From WHSO01 sp963732875 (GTDB taxonomy: Bacteria; Pseudomonadota; Alphaproteobacteria; SMXQ01): DNA of 64,000 nt. The stretch spans positions 1,550,001-1,614,000 of the forward strand of contig CAVTBD010000002.1 in the NCBI GenBank assembly GCA_963732875.1, given 5' to 3'. A program made the translations under genes and the position numbers. Shown here piece after piece: positions 36,132 through 45,182 of this stretch. The notes below the pieces were generated by a model, which was given only the letters and a program-made list of their open reading frames with translations, searched no databases and was not told the origin of the DNA. Position 1 is the first letter of the stretch. Each line of letters starts with the position of its first letter.

Positions 36132-37370
36132 CTACGCGACGACGTCGCGCAGGCGCTTGCCCTCGTCGGCGAGGTCGGCGTCAGCGACCGGCTTGGCGGT
36201 CTCGATCAGCTGGCGGCAGAAACGCATCTCGCGCCCGAGGTTGAAGGCGCTGGCGCCGACCACGTGATCGCCGGTCATGTAGAACACGATCCCCTTCTTC
36301 GCCGCCGGGTCGCCCCGCACCACGAGCCGGTCCCATGTCTCGGGCGCGCCCGCGATCTGCAGGTTGAGGTCGAACTGGTCCGACCAGAACCACGGCACCT
36401 CGGCGTAGGGCACGGGCTCCGACACCATGTTGCGCGCCACCGCGATCCCGCCGTTCTGGGCGTTGGCCCAGGATTCGAGGCGCAGGTGGCGCTTGAGGAT
36501 CGGGTTGTAGTGGAACGCGACGTCGCCCACGGCGTAGATCTCCGGGTCCGAGCTGCGGCCGTATTCGTCAACCTTGATTCCCCCCTGAGTACCTTGGGGC
36601 GCGCATTCGAGCCCCGCGTCCCGCCCGATCTCGATATTGGGCACGATGCCGATGCCGACCACGACCAGGTCCACCTCGACGGTCTCGCCGTCGGTGCAGA
36701 TCACCTCGGCGACGCGGTCCTCGCCCTCGAGCCGCTCGACCGAGGCGCCGGTGACCACGTGCACGCCCTCGGCGCGGTGCATGTCGGCGACCAGCGCGCC
36801 CACCGCCGGGTCGGCGACGCGCGCCAGCACCTGGTCGGCGAGCTCGATCACGGTCACGTGGCAGCCGCGCTTACGCGCGGTCGCCGCCGCCTCGAGGCCG
36901 ATGAACCCGCCGCCGATCACGGCGACGCGCGCGCCCTCGGCAAGCTCGGGGCGCAACTCCAATGTGTCGCCGAGGTCGCGGACGTAGTGCACGCCCTTGA
37001 GGTCGGCCCCCGGGCAGGCAAGCCGGCGCACGCGGCCGCCGGTCGCGATCAGCAGCCGGTCGTAGGGGATGGTCCTGCCGTCGCCGAGCCGGACCTCGTG
37101 CGCCTTGCGGTCGATCGCCTCGGCCGCCACGTCGAGATGCAGCTCGATGTCCTTGTCGTCGTAGAACTCGGGCGCATTCAGGTAGGTCTTCTCGACCTCC
37201 AGGACGCCGGCGAGCAATTCCTTGGAGAGCGGCGGGCGCTCGTAAGGCACCCAGGTCTCCCGGCCGATGAGCGCGATGCGCCCGGCATAGCCCGCCGCGC
37301 GCATGGCCTCCGCCGCGCGGCCGCCGGCGTGCCCCGCGCCGATGATGACGATGCTTTTCGGTGCGCTCAC
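36132..37370 (-). CDS. FAD-dependent NAD(P)H:ferredoxin reductase (oxygenase reductase type)
   Basis: 412 residues. FAD-binding GxGxxG is at the N-terminus (IVIIGAGHAGGRAAEAMR), the second NAD-binding motif is VAVIGGGFIGLEAAATARKRG (about 150), and IYAVGDVAFHYNP (about 280) is the second FAD contact. The length and the WFWSDQFDLNLQIAG segment are typical of BphA4/PdR/RhlR reductases that serve Rieske ferredoxins. With the Rieske ferredoxin and oxygenase this makes a complete three-component system. Confidence 0.92.
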   Translation of the reverse strand: MSAPKSIVIIGAGHAGGRAAEAMRAAGYAGRIALIGRETWVPYERPPLSKELLAGVLEVEKTYLNAPEFYDDKDIELHLDVAAEAIDRKAHEVRLGDGRTIPYDRLLIATGGRVRRLACPGADLKGVHYVRDLGDTLELRPELAEGARVAVIGGGFIGLEAAATARKRGCHVTVIELADQVLARVADPAVGALVADMHRAEGVHVVTGASVERLEGEDRVAEVICTDGETVEVDLVVVGIGIVPNIEIGRDAGLECAPQGTQGGIKVDEYGRSSDPEIYAVGDVAFHYNPILKRHLRLESWANAQNGGIAVARNMVSEPVPYAEVPWFWSDQFDLNLQIAGAPETWDRLVVRGDPAAKKGIVFYMTGDHVVGASAFNLGREMRFCRQLIETAKPVADADLADEGKRLRDVVA

Positions 37371-37415
37371 GTCCTGTCGTCCCCCTGAAGTGTTTCCAGT
37401 TTGGACAACTTATAT

Positions 37416-37523
37416 CGTCATTCCCGCGAAAGCGGGAATCCATGAGAACTTGGTCCCCGGGGCGCGCCCAACTGGCGCGCAAATCAAAGAGAGCGGGCAT
37501 TCGCCCGCGGCGCGGGGTTGACG
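37416..37523. repeat. Composite inverted repeat (CGTCATTCCCGCG... type)
   Basis: 108-bp element: hairpin TTCCCGCGAAAGCGGGAA at the left end, then GGCGCGCCCAACTGGCGCGC and GCGGGCATTCGCCCGC, ending GGTTGACG. The same order of modules recurs at 57525-57634. Confidence 0.7.
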
Positions 37524-37586
37524 ATTTAATTAGGTGGGGTAGGCGATTTAATTTCACGTCGGATTTCATGATCCGGCGTTCACGTC

Positions 37587-38450
37587 TCACGCCAGCGTCG
37601 CGGTCGCCTCGCTGGCGAGATCGCCCGCGTCGTCGGCCGCCCACAGCCTGAGCGTGCCGGCCTCGCCGTCCGCGCCGGCAACCGTCATGACCCGGCCCTC
37701 GAACAGCGGCTTGACGGCACGGAACGCGAAGCGCGCGAAGCGCGCGTCCGGCCGTTCGCGCCGCACCAGGTCGGCGAGCAGGGTCGCGATCAGCGGCCCG
37801 TGGACGACGAGGCCGGGATAGCCCTCCTCCTCCATGGCGAAGGCACGGTCGAAATGGATGCGATGGGCGTTGAAGATCAGTGCCGAATAGCGGAACAGCA
37901 TGGCGATGCCGGGCGTCACCTTGCGCGAGAACGCCGCGTCCTTGGACGCGGGCTTGCCCGGCGCAACCCTGCCGCGCGCGTCCGGCTCCGGCGCCTCGCG
38001 GTAGACGATGGTCTGGCGGTCGGTGAGCGCGAGCCCGCGCGGTCCGGCGTAGTCGTGGCGCACGGTCACGAACACCAGCGGCCCGCTGCGCCCCGACTTC
38101 TGCTCCACGTTCTCGACCGTGGCGACACGCTCGACGGTCTCGCTCACGTAGAGATCACTATGAAAAGTGATGTCGGAGGCCGCCCACATGCGGCGCGGCA
38201 GCGCCACCGGCGGCAGGAAGCCGCCGCGCCGGGGGTGGCCGTCGGTGCCGAGCGCCCCGGTCGGAACGAGGCCGAGGAAGGCGCAATAGAGCCAGTGATA
38301 GAGCGGCGGCAGCGGCGCGCCGCCTTTGGGGAACGAGTCGTCGCGGTCGAGCGTCGCGGCGAGCTCGGCCACGCGCATCGGCGCGATCACGTCGGCGGCG
38401 CGCTCCTCGCGCCCGATCCAGGCGGTGATGTCGGGTTCGGTGGTGGCCAT
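37587..38450 (-). CDS. MaoC/HTD2-type hydratase (mesaconyl-C4-CoA hydratase family)
   Basis: 287 residues from ATG 38450. The N-terminal half begins with an FAS1-like dehydratase module (DITAWIGREERAADVIAPMRVAELAATLD) and the C-terminal hot-dog domain has the active-site His in FNAHRIHFD followed by GYPGLVVHGPLIATLL. This is the layout of mesaconyl-C4-CoA or itaconyl-CoA hydratases and of eukaryotic-type HTD2. It hydrates an enoyl-type CoA ester, fitting the end of a catabolic route, though no CoA ligase or transferase is nearby. Confidence 0.82.
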   Translation of the reverse strand: MATTEPDITAWIGREERAADVIAPMRVAELAATLDRDDSFPKGGAPLPPLYHWLYCAFLGLVPTGALGTDGHPRRGGFLPPVALPRRMWAASDITFHSDLYVSETVERVATVENVEQKSGRSGPLVFVTVRHDYAGPRGLALTDRQTIVYREAPEPDARGRVAPGKPASKDAAFSRKVTPGIAMLFRYSALIFNAHRIHFDRAFAMEEEGYPGLVVHGPLIATLLADLVRRERPDARFARFAFRAVKPLFEGRVMTVAGADGEAGTLRLWAADDAGDLASEATATLA

Positions 38451-38642
38451 GGCGAATGCGGGGCCCAGTGGGTGCTGTCTCGGTCGCGCGCACTGTCGCG
38501 CAATCGAGCGGGGCGCGCAACCGCATGCACATGACGGACTATGCCCACCGGAATATGCGCGGGCCTTGGGGGGTTGACGGCGGCGGGCCAAATGGGCTCA
38601 GTGTCGGCCGTTCCCTGTTTCGAGCCCGCCCCCGGAGCGCCC

Positions 38643-39404
38643 GTGCCCCAGTTCATTCCCGATCTCGCCCCCGTCGCGCTTGCCGTCGCCGTCGTCGCGC
38701 TCTTGCTCGGCGGCTTCGCCAAGGGCGTGCTCGGCGTCGGCCTGCCGATGGTGGCGATGCCGCTGATGTCCACCTTCATGCCGATCCGCGACGCGGTCGC
38801 GATCCTCTATTTCCCGATCCTCGCCACCAACCTGTTCCAGCTCATCCAGGGCGGCTACATGGTGAGCGCGTTCAAGCGGTTCTGGCCGCTGCTGCTGTTC
38901 TTGTGCCTGTTCGTGTGGGTGGGTACGGCGTCGCTGGTGCATCTGGATGCGCGCGCGATCTCGGTGCTGCTCGGTATCGCGGTCGCGGCCTTCGCGCTGC
39001 TCTCGCTGTTCAAGCCGACGTTCCGAATCCCGCCGCGCTGGGAGCGCCCGGCCGGCATCCTCGCTGGCGCCGCGGGCGGATTCTTCGGCGGGCTCGCGCT
39101 CATCGGCGGGCCGCCGGTGATCATGTATTACGTCGCGCTGCACATGGAGAAGGACGAGTTCATCGGCTCGATCAGCCTCGTGTACCTGCTGACCCTGATC
39201 CCGGCCGGAATTTCGTTCGTCACGCTGGGGGTGCTGCAGACCCACCACATCGCGCCGGGCTTCGCCACCTTCGTGCCGGTGTTCGCCGGGCTCGCCGTGG
39301 GCCAGTGGCTGCGCGGGCGCATCGACCAGGACCGCTTCCGGCGCATCCTGCTCGGCACCATGGTGGTGATCGGCCTCAACCTGGTGCGGAAGGGGCTGTT
39401 CTAG
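38643..39404 (+). CDS. TauE/SafE family sulfite/organosulfonate exporter-like permease
   Basis: 253 residues from GTG 38643, chosen because GGAG lies seven bases upstream and the frame's more upstream starts add a non-membrane Pro/Gly stretch. Eight or so helices. TauE features are GGFAKGVLGVGLPMVAMPLM and the second-half echo GAAGGFFGGLALIGGPPVIMYY. The family moves sulfite or small organic anions; the substrate here is unknown. Confidence 0.85.
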   Translation: MPQFIPDLAPVALAVAVVALLLGGFAKGVLGVGLPMVAMPLMSTFMPIRDAVAILYFPILATNLFQLIQGGYMVSAFKRFWPLLLFLCLFVWVGTASLVHLDARAISVLLGIAVAAFALLSLFKPTFRIPPRWERPAGILAGAAGGFFGGLALIGGPPVIMYYVALHMEKDEFIGSISLVYLLTLIPAGISFVTLGVLQTHHIAPGFATFVPVFAGLAVGQWLRGRIDQDRFRRILLGTMVVIGLNLVRKGLF

Positions 39405-39525
39405 GGGGTGCTAAGGGCGATCCTCGCCTATCGGCGAGCTGTTGAGAGGAAAGCGCGCCACCGGGAAGATGACCACATCGCGAGCGAAAGTGTGGTTACT
39501 CGTCCGCCTTAAAGGGGGGTAAAAA

Positions 39526-39789
39526 ATGACTGATGATCTCCGCGCAGCATTTCGAGAAATGATTATTGACGTCGCCGCGATTCGGTTGGCGGTGACGCTC
39601 TTACTCAGAAATCAAATTGTGAACACATCTAGCCCTGAACTTATGTTGTCAATTTTTCGTGCCAGTTTTCAGGGCATGGTAGATGCGCAGCAGGAACAAG
39701 CAGACAAAAACATCGTTACTGCTATTAGGGAAAATCTCGACTCCCTAATAACGGACGTTGAGCTAATGCTAAAGCACCAAGACAATTAA
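39526..39789 (+). CDS. Small orphan protein, low-GC
   Basis: 87 residues behind a good ribosome site (GGGGGG/TAAAAA then ATG). G+C is clearly lower than in all neighbours over 39500-39880. The protein is acidic and helical with a short hydrophobic stretch (IIDVAAIRLAVTLLLR). I recognise no family. The composition and isolation suggest a recently acquired gene. Confidence 0.5.
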   Translation: MTDDLRAAFREMIIDVAAIRLAVTLLLRNQIVNTSSPELMLSIFRASFQGMVDAQQEQADKNIVTAIRENLDSLITDVELMLKHQDN

Positions 39790-40214
39790 GCGTCTTAGTG
39801 TCCCTTTTCAGCCTCGCAGATTCCGTTTGTTCTTCTTTTGTTCTCATGCTATAAAGGCGGAGTTGTATTTGTTCGCCGGCCTTCCTAGGGTGCCGGCCAA
39901 GGGTCCGGCCCGGTGGCCTCTTTGAGGGCATCGGCATCGGAGAGTGCGCGGGCGCTTCCCAGCCAAGCTGCGACGCTCAGTTTCTCCGGTACCATCCCCG
40001 CGTCGCAGCAGCGGCGGGAGGAAGGCTTAAAAGATGTGGGCGGACTAAACGCTGAAATCCGGTCCCGAACACCCCCCGGCAGCTCCCCGTATCCACCCCT
40101 TACCTCCCAGGGATTCCAGGCGCCGTGTGGTGTTTTCAGCGCCGATGCCCGCGCATGTCCGCCCCGGACATGCAACGCACCCGCTCGTCTCCGTCTTTCT
40201 CAGATTCTTTTTCT
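39790..40214. other. Intergenic stretch with no supported gene
   Basis: 668 bases separate the small orphan gene and marR; this is the left part. It starts AT-rich, passes a GCCGGC...GCCGGC hairpin (39882-39904) and becomes high GC. Opposed frames at 39885-40175 and 39913-40254 lack ribosome sites and credible composition, so I call neither. Confidence 0.4.
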
Positions 40215-40281
40215 CGTCACCCCCGCGAAAGCGGGGGTCCACGGAGCCGCATAATGGATTCCCGCTTTCGCGGGAATGACG
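40215..40281. repeat. Composite inverted repeat, paired hairpins
   Basis: CGTCACCCCCGCGAAAGCGGGGGTCC, then a 20-base spacer, then GGATTCCCGCTTTCGCGGGAATGACG. Two hairpins in opposite orientation with matching outer ends. Confidence 0.8.
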
Positions 40282-40330
40282 AAAGGGGGGTCAGCCCACG
40301 AAGTCCCTGAAATCCCTTGTCAATTCAATC

Positions 40331-40344
40331 GTTGCATTTGCAAC
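40331..40344. promoter_or_regulatory. Candidate MarR operator palindrome
   Basis: GTTGCA-TT-TGCAAC, perfect 6-bp arms around two bases, in the leader 114 bases before the marR-type gene. TTGC/GCAA half sites are common in MarR-family operators, so auto-regulation is plausible. Confidence 0.45.
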
Positions 40345-40457
40345 TAAATGGGTGCATGAATCGCCCCCATCGGGCGGGGAACAAGCCCGTGTGAACACCG
40401 CGCCCGGAAACGGGCTCCGAAGACAGGCAGAGCCGCGCAATCCGAAGCCCTATCGAG

Positions 40458-40952
40458 ATGGACAGTCACGACACCGAGGATCGTTCGATCCCGTTTCTCA
40501 TGCACCGCATCGTCGGGCAGGTGGAAGCGCGCGTGAACAAGTGGGCGCGTCCGCTCGGCCTCAAGATCGAGGGCGTGCGCGTGCTGTTCCGGCTACTGGC
40601 CGGCGACCGCTCGGTCAACGAGCTGGCGCGGCTGACCGGCGTCGAGCTGTCGACGCTGTCGCGCCTGCTCGGCCGCATGGGCGAGGCGGGGCTGATCGTG
40701 CGCCGCCGCGACGCGGCCGACGCGCGCTCGGTGATCGTGAGCCTGACGCCCAAGGGGCGCAAGCTCGGCCTCGAGCACCAGCCGGTCTACTTCAAGGACT
40801 ACGAGACCATCCTGATGCGGGGCTTCTCCGCCGAGGAAGCCCGCCTCGCGCGCGACCTGATCGTGCGCATGCTCGACAACCTCGAGCAATCGGTCGCCGC
40901 CGATCCGGTGGCGGCGCTCGGCGCCGCCCGGTCGCGGCGCGTCAGCGCGTGA
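40458..40952 (+). CDS. MarR-family transcriptional regulator
   Basis: 164 residues. Winged helix: DRSVNELARLTGVELSTLSRLLGRMGEAGLIVRRRDAADARSVIVSLTPKGR (residues 51-102). MarR repressors commonly bind phenolic or aromatic ligands and control adjacent enzyme genes. Here the downstream genes are a UbiD-type decarboxylase and a glutathione transferase. The gene lies 60 bases before the decarboxylase on the same strand. Confidence 0.9.
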   Translation: MDSHDTEDRSIPFLMHRIVGQVEARVNKWARPLGLKIEGVRVLFRLLAGDRSVNELARLTGVELSTLSRLLGRMGEAGLIVRRRDAADARSVIVSLTPKGRKLGLEHQPVYFKDYETILMRGFSAEEARLARDLIVRMLDNLEQSVAADPVAALGAARSRRVSA

Positions 40953-41012
40953 ATTGAAAATCGAGTAACGGACGAACGAGACGATAACCAGGCAAACGAA
41001 ACGGAGACACTG

Positions 41013-42483
41013 ATGGCAGGAAAGAATTCTGCAACACCGGTTCACCTACGACGATCTGCGCGAGTGGATCGCCGAGGCGGACAAGCTCGGCGAGATGCGC
41101 TATCTCAAGGGCCTCAGCTGGGAAAAGGAGATCGGCATGGTGACCGAGCTCCTGCACCACACCGACCCGGCGCCGTGCGCGCTGTTCTCGGAGGTCCCGG
41201 GCTGCGATCCCAGCTATCGCGTGCTGACCAACTTCTTCGGCGGCCAGCGCCGCGGCATGACGGTCGGCTTCCCGGCCGAGATGTCGAAGCTCGAGCTGTC
41301 CGACGGCCTCGCCGACATCACCGAGACCAAGAAGCCGATCCCGCACAAGATCGTCGAGAACGGCCCGGTGTTCGAGAACATCATCACCGGCGACGACATC
41401 GACGTCACCAAGTTCCCGACGCCCAAGTGGCACGAGGAGGACGGCGGGCGCTACATCGGCACCGGCTCCTACAACGTGACCGAGGACCCCGACGAGAAGT
41501 GGATCAACACGGGCACCTACCGCGTCATGATCCAGGACAAGAAGACCGTCGGCTTCTACATCTCCCCCGGCAAGCACGGCCGCATCCACCGCGACAAGTA
41601 CATGGCGCGCGGCGAGAAGATGCCGGCCGTAATCGTGGTCGGCGGCGACCCGATGATGTTCCTGATGGCCTCCACCGAGGTGCCCTACGGCCTGTGCGAG
41701 TACGACCTGGTCGGCGGCTACCGCGGCAAGGCGATGGAATGCGTGAAGGGCAAGGTCACCGGCCTGCCGTTCCCGGCCAACGCCGAGCTGGTCATCGAGG
41801 GCTACATCGACCCGAAGGAATTCCGCGAGGAAGGCCCGTTCGGCGAGTGGACCGGCTACTACGCCTCCGACCACCGCCCCGAGCCGATCATGCACATCGA
41901 GGCGATCTACCACCGCAACGACCCGATCATCCTGGGCTGCCCCCCGCAGCGCCCGCCCGACGAGCTCGCCCGCTACCGTGCGGTCGCCCGCTCGGCGCTC
42001 TTGAAGCGCTCGATCCAGGCCGCCGGCGTGCCCGACATCACCGGCGTGTGGGCGGACGAGGTCGGCACCGCGCGCATGTTCGTGGTCGTGGCGATCAAGC
42101 AGCGCTACCCGGGCCACGCCCGACAGGCCGGCCACGTCGCCTGCCAGTGCCACGTCGGCGCCTATGCCGGCAAGTACGTGGTCGTGGTGGACGACGACAT
42201 CGACCCCTCGAACCTCGAGGAGGTGATGTGGGCGATGGTGACGCGGTCCGATCCCGCGACCTCCATCGACATCGTCAAGAACGCCTGGTCGACCCCGCTC
42301 GATCCGCGCATCACGCCGGAGCAGCGCGCGACCCGGGACTTCACCAACAGCCGCGCCATCATCGACGCGTGCCGGCCGTTCCACTGGCGCGACCAGTTCC
42401 CGCACGTCAACATGCCGTCGAAGGAATTGGCCAAGGAGACCCGCGACAAGTTCTCGTGGGTGCTCGACGAGCCGAAGAAGTAA
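41013..42483 (+). CDS. UbiD-family prenyl-FMN-dependent decarboxylase, 5' end carrying a +1 base
   Basis: The UbiD sequence reads without interruption from 41032 to the stop at 42483, but its only good start is ATG 41013 (GGAGACACTG before it), one base out of frame. Deleting one G of the GG at 41019-41020 joins ATG GCA GAA to the family N-terminus (TYDDLREWIAEADKLGEM), giving about 489 residues. Family motifs include MAGKHGR-like SPGKHGRIHRDKY, GPFGEWTGYYA and ADHRPEP-type DHRPEPIMHIEAIYHR with the catalytic Glu region. No prenyltransferase (UbiX) is in the window. It likely decarboxylates an aromatic or unsaturated acid. Confidence 0.85.
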
Positions 42484-42506
42484 GCTTCGCGTATCGCTTG
42501 AATGCG

Positions 42507-42552
42507 AGGGGCGGCCGCCTGTTGTTGTGACAGGGGGCCGCCCCTTTGCTTT
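42507..42552 (+). terminator. Rho-independent terminator after the UbiD-type gene
   Basis: AGGGGCGGCC (42507-42516) pairs with GGCCGCCCCT (42536-42545), followed by TTTGCTTTT. Confidence 0.8.
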
Positions 42553-42627
42553 TGCGCCCCCGCGTGGTCGAATACGGCCAACATGAAAACGGCCCATAAA
42601 AACGGCCAACGAAAGCAGGAGGCGGCC

Positions 42628-43482
42628 ATGCTCTATCTCTACCACCACCACACGTCGGTGTGCGCGGCCAAGACCCGGCTCGCGCTCGTCGAGAAGGGCC
42701 TCGACTGGGACGGCGAGATCATTCGGCTGCGCGAGCGCGACCAGCACCAGCCGGCTTACGTCGCCAAGAACCCGTTCGGCCTGGTACCGATGCTGGAGCA
42801 CGACGGCAAGGTGCTGGTCGAATCCAACGTCATCAACGAATACCTCGACGACGTGTTCCCCGACCCGCCGCTGCGGCCGAAGGATCCCTACCGGCTCGCC
42901 CGGATGCGCGTGTGGACGCGCATGACCGACGAGAACATCCACGCCGCCGCGGGCGTCGTCACCACCGCCATCGCCTACCGCCACGTGGCCGCCCACGGCA
43001 ACCAGATCTCGGGCGCGCTCGATCCCTACAAGCAGGCGCGCAAGATCGCCTCGTTCGAGGACGGCATCGACAACCTCCACTTCCGCACCGCCATGCGCCG
43101 CTACGACATGCTGATGGACCAGATCGACCAGACGCTCGCAGGCACCGGGCCGGGCGAGGCGCTCACGGGCGGCGGGCCCGACTGGCTGGTGGGCGACTAC
43201 TCGCTCGCCGACGTCGCGTTCGCGCCCTACATGGAACGGCTCCAGTGCTGCGCGCTCGAGTTCCTGTGGGAGGATGACCGCCCGCGGGTCGCCGACTGGT
43301 ACGCGCGGCTGAAGGCGCGCCCGGCCTACAAGAAAGCGATCCTCGACTGGTTCGACTGGGACGTGACCTGGACCGATCTCATGCGCTCGGAGGGCGAGAA
43401 GGTGCGCGACCGGGTGCGCGAGATGGTGATCGCGCTGCGCGACCCGGCGTCGCGCGCCTGGAACCCGGCCGCCGCGCAATAG
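42628..43482 (+). CDS. Glutathione S-transferase family protein
   Basis: 284 residues from ATG 42628 behind a perfect AGGAGG. N-terminal thioredoxin fold (YHHHTSVCAAKTRLALVEKG, NPFGLVPML, ESNVINEYLDD) and all-helical C-terminal half. The serine/cysteine SVC near residue 10 is in the catalytic position. In aromatic pathways GSTs act as isomerases or beta-etherases; the role here is open. It is separated from the UbiD gene by a terminator. Confidence 0.9.
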   Translation: MLYLYHHHTSVCAAKTRLALVEKGLDWDGEIIRLRERDQHQPAYVAKNPFGLVPMLEHDGKVLVESNVINEYLDDVFPDPPLRPKDPYRLARMRVWTRMTDENIHAAAGVVTTAIAYRHVAAHGNQISGALDPYKQARKIASFEDGIDNLHFRTAMRRYDMLMDQIDQTLAGTGPGEALTGGGPDWLVGDYSLADVAFAPYMERLQCCALEFLWEDDRPRVADWYARLKARPAYKKAILDWFDWDVTWTDLMRSEGEKVRDRVREMVIALRDPASRAWNPAAAQ

Positions 43483-43609
43483 GCGCCCGGGGGACTCGCA
43501 GGGGAACACCGGCGGGGGACTGGCGGCGCCGCCCCGCGCACCCTATCTCCAAGGGGACCCGTTGCGCCGTCCCTGCCCGTTTTTCGAGCAGCCGGCGAGG
43601 AGTTCCGTC

Positions 43610-43957
43610 ATGACCCACAGTCGTTTCCTGTCCCGCACCCTGCGCGCCGCGTTGCTGCTGGCGGCGGCATGCCTGCCCGCCGCCTTCGCCGGAATCTCCC
43701 CCCATGCGCCCGCCCGCGCCGCCGCAGTCCGGCTTGCTGCCGACGACAACAGCCCGGCCGCAGCCGCCGAGCGCGAGCACCGGTGGCGCGAACAGCGCAA
43801 GGAAAAGGCCCAGGAACGAGCCGGGGACGCGGCCAAGGAAAAGGCCGCCCGGGAGCGCCGCAAGGCGGGCGAGGCGGCGCGCGACGCCGAGTTCGAGGCG
43901 CGCAAGAAGGCCCTCCTCCCGCCCGACGCCGCCGACCCGCCCCCGGCTTCCGAATAG
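43610..43957 (+). CDS. Small secreted charged coiled-coil protein
   Basis: 115 residues from ATG 43610 behind GAGGAG. Signal peptide about 1-39 (LLLAAACLPAAFA ... ARAAA), followed by a highly charged Ala/Arg/Glu/Lys helix that should be coiled-coil, and a Pro tail (LLPPDAADPPPASE). No family recognised. The 250 bases after it contain degenerate copies of the last codons (see findings). Confidence 0.55.
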   Translation: MTHSRFLSRTLRAALLLAAACLPAAFAGISPHAPARAAAVRLAADDNSPAAAAEREHRWREQRKEKAQERAGDAAKEKAARERRKAGEAARDAEFEARKKALLPPDAADPPPASE

Positions 43958-44210
43958 CCATCCGCCGGCCCGGCTTCGGACTGACCACCCCCCGCCGACC
44001 ACCCGCCCCGGCGCCGGAATAACCGCCCCGCCGGCCCGGTCTATATCGACGAGTTAGACCCGCCTCCGGCTTCCCACCGCCTGACGGGCCACCCCGCCTC
44101 CGGCATTCCCGCAGCCGGCCGCGTGCATTTTGCCCCTTTACTTTTTTCGCGCGCGGCGCAGGAATCCGTCAGCGGGGAATATCTCCCTCGCGTTCAACGG
44201 AGCACCACAC

Positions 44211-44546
44211 ATGAAGAAGATCGTTTCCGCAGCCGTCGCGCTTGCCGTTGCGAGCATGTTCGGCCTTGGCACCTTCACCCCGACCCCGGTCGCGGCGCAG
44301 GATCAGAAGATGATGGACAAGGCTCCCGCCAAGAAAGCCAAGAAGTCCGTGAAGAAGGGCAAGTCTGCCGCCAACAAGGGCGTCATGGCCCTGCAGGAGG
44401 CGCTCAACAAGAACGGCGCCAGCCTGAAGGTCGACGGCAAGATGGGCAAGGCAACCCGCGCCGCGCTCAAGGACTACCAGTCCAAGAACAGTCTCAAGGC
44501 CAGCGGCCGCCTGGACAAGGCGACCCGCGCCAAGCTCGGCCTCTAG
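44211..44546 (+). CDS. Secreted peptidoglycan-binding-domain protein
   Basis: 111 residues from ATG 44211. Signal peptide to about residue 29 (PVAAQ), a Lys-rich linker (KKAKKSVKKGKSAANKG), then a complete PG_binding_1 domain: VMALQEALNKNGASLKVDGKMGKATRAALKDYQ and LDKATRAKLGL. It would attach to the cell wall or to other glycan in the periplasm. No catalytic domain is present. Confidence 0.82.
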   Translation: MKKIVSAAVALAVASMFGLGTFTPTPVAAQDQKMMDKAPAKKAKKSVKKGKSAANKGVMALQEALNKNGASLKVDGKMGKATRAALKDYQSKNSLKASGRLDKATRAKLGL

Positions 44547-44566
44547 AGCCCAACCTCACACGTACG

Positions 44567-44616
44567 AAACGGGCGGCCGTCCCTTGTCGTAAAGGGGGGC
44601 CGCCCGTTTTGTTTTC
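44567..44616 (+). terminator. Rho-independent terminator after the peptidoglycan-binding gene
   Basis: AAACGGGCGGCC and GGCCGCCCGTTTT pair across a loop, followed by TGTTTTC. Confidence 0.8.
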
Positions 44617-44684
44617 GAGGTCCCCGCCTTCGCGGGGACGAAAGCTTTCCCAAACGCGCCTCAGGCGCGCAAATGAAAGCTAAC

Positions 44685-44758
44685 TGGCTGGGGCGGCAGG
44701 ATTCGAACCTGCGATCACGGGATCAAAACCCGTTGCCTTGCCGCTTGGCCACGCCCCA
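44685..44758 (-). tRNA. tRNA-Gln (anticodon TTG)
   Basis: The minus strand folds as a cloverleaf: acceptor TGGGGCG / CGCCCCA, D-arm GCCAAGCGGCAAGGC, anticodon stem ACGGG/CCCGT with loop TTTTGAT giving TTG (reads CAA), T-arm GCAGGTTCGAATCCTGC, discriminator G and encoded CCA (44685-44687). Confidence 0.95.
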
Positions 44759-44984
44759 AGTCCGTCCGCGGGCGTTGCCCGGACATCGCCCGAAATTGCG
44801 GCGGCACATTACGCCGATTGATCGCAGGGGTGCAATACCGCCCCCTGGGCGCCGGGCTGCGTCAGGCGCGGTCGTTTTCGGGATGGCGGGCGCATTCGGG
44901 CGGCAAATTCGGGTAGGGCTTAACGCGGCGCCCAAGGGACGCTATGCTCGCCCCGCCACCCATCCACCGCGGCGGAACCGGTTC

Positions 44985-45182
44985 TTGAGCGACGACCCTC
45001 CCCAGCCCGCCGACCCCGATCCCTGGATCATCGAAGGCGTATCCGGCACCGCCGTCGCCCGCGCCGAGCACGAGGCGGCGCGGCGTGGGATGACCCTGGC
45101 ACACTGGCTCGAGGACGCGATCGAGCACGCCCTGCTCACCGAAAAATCGGCGCCGGGTGCGCCGCCGGAGGCGACCGACTAG
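44985..45182 (+). CDS. Small protein with PodJ-type N-terminal motif, copy 1
   Basis: 65 residues from TTG 44985. It contains PWIIEGVSGTAVARAEHEAARRGMTLAHWLEDAIEHAL, the same W-x-[IV]-x-G-[VI] ... A-x-x-[RE]-x-G-M-[ST/P]-[LI] ... W-[LI] pattern found in the next two genes. The arrangement of a short strand followed by two helices is like a ribbon-helix-helix DNA-binding or dimerisation unit. It has essentially nothing else. Start is uncertain; a longer upstream reading lacks a motif. Confidence 0.55.
   Translation: MSDDPPQPADPDPWIIEGVSGTAVARAEHEAARRGMTLAHWLEDAIEHALLTEKSAPGAPPEATD

Noticed and set aside
39885..40254. Opposed frames of about 96 and 113 residues
   Set aside because: Both overlap each other and a repeat, lack ribosome sites and look random.
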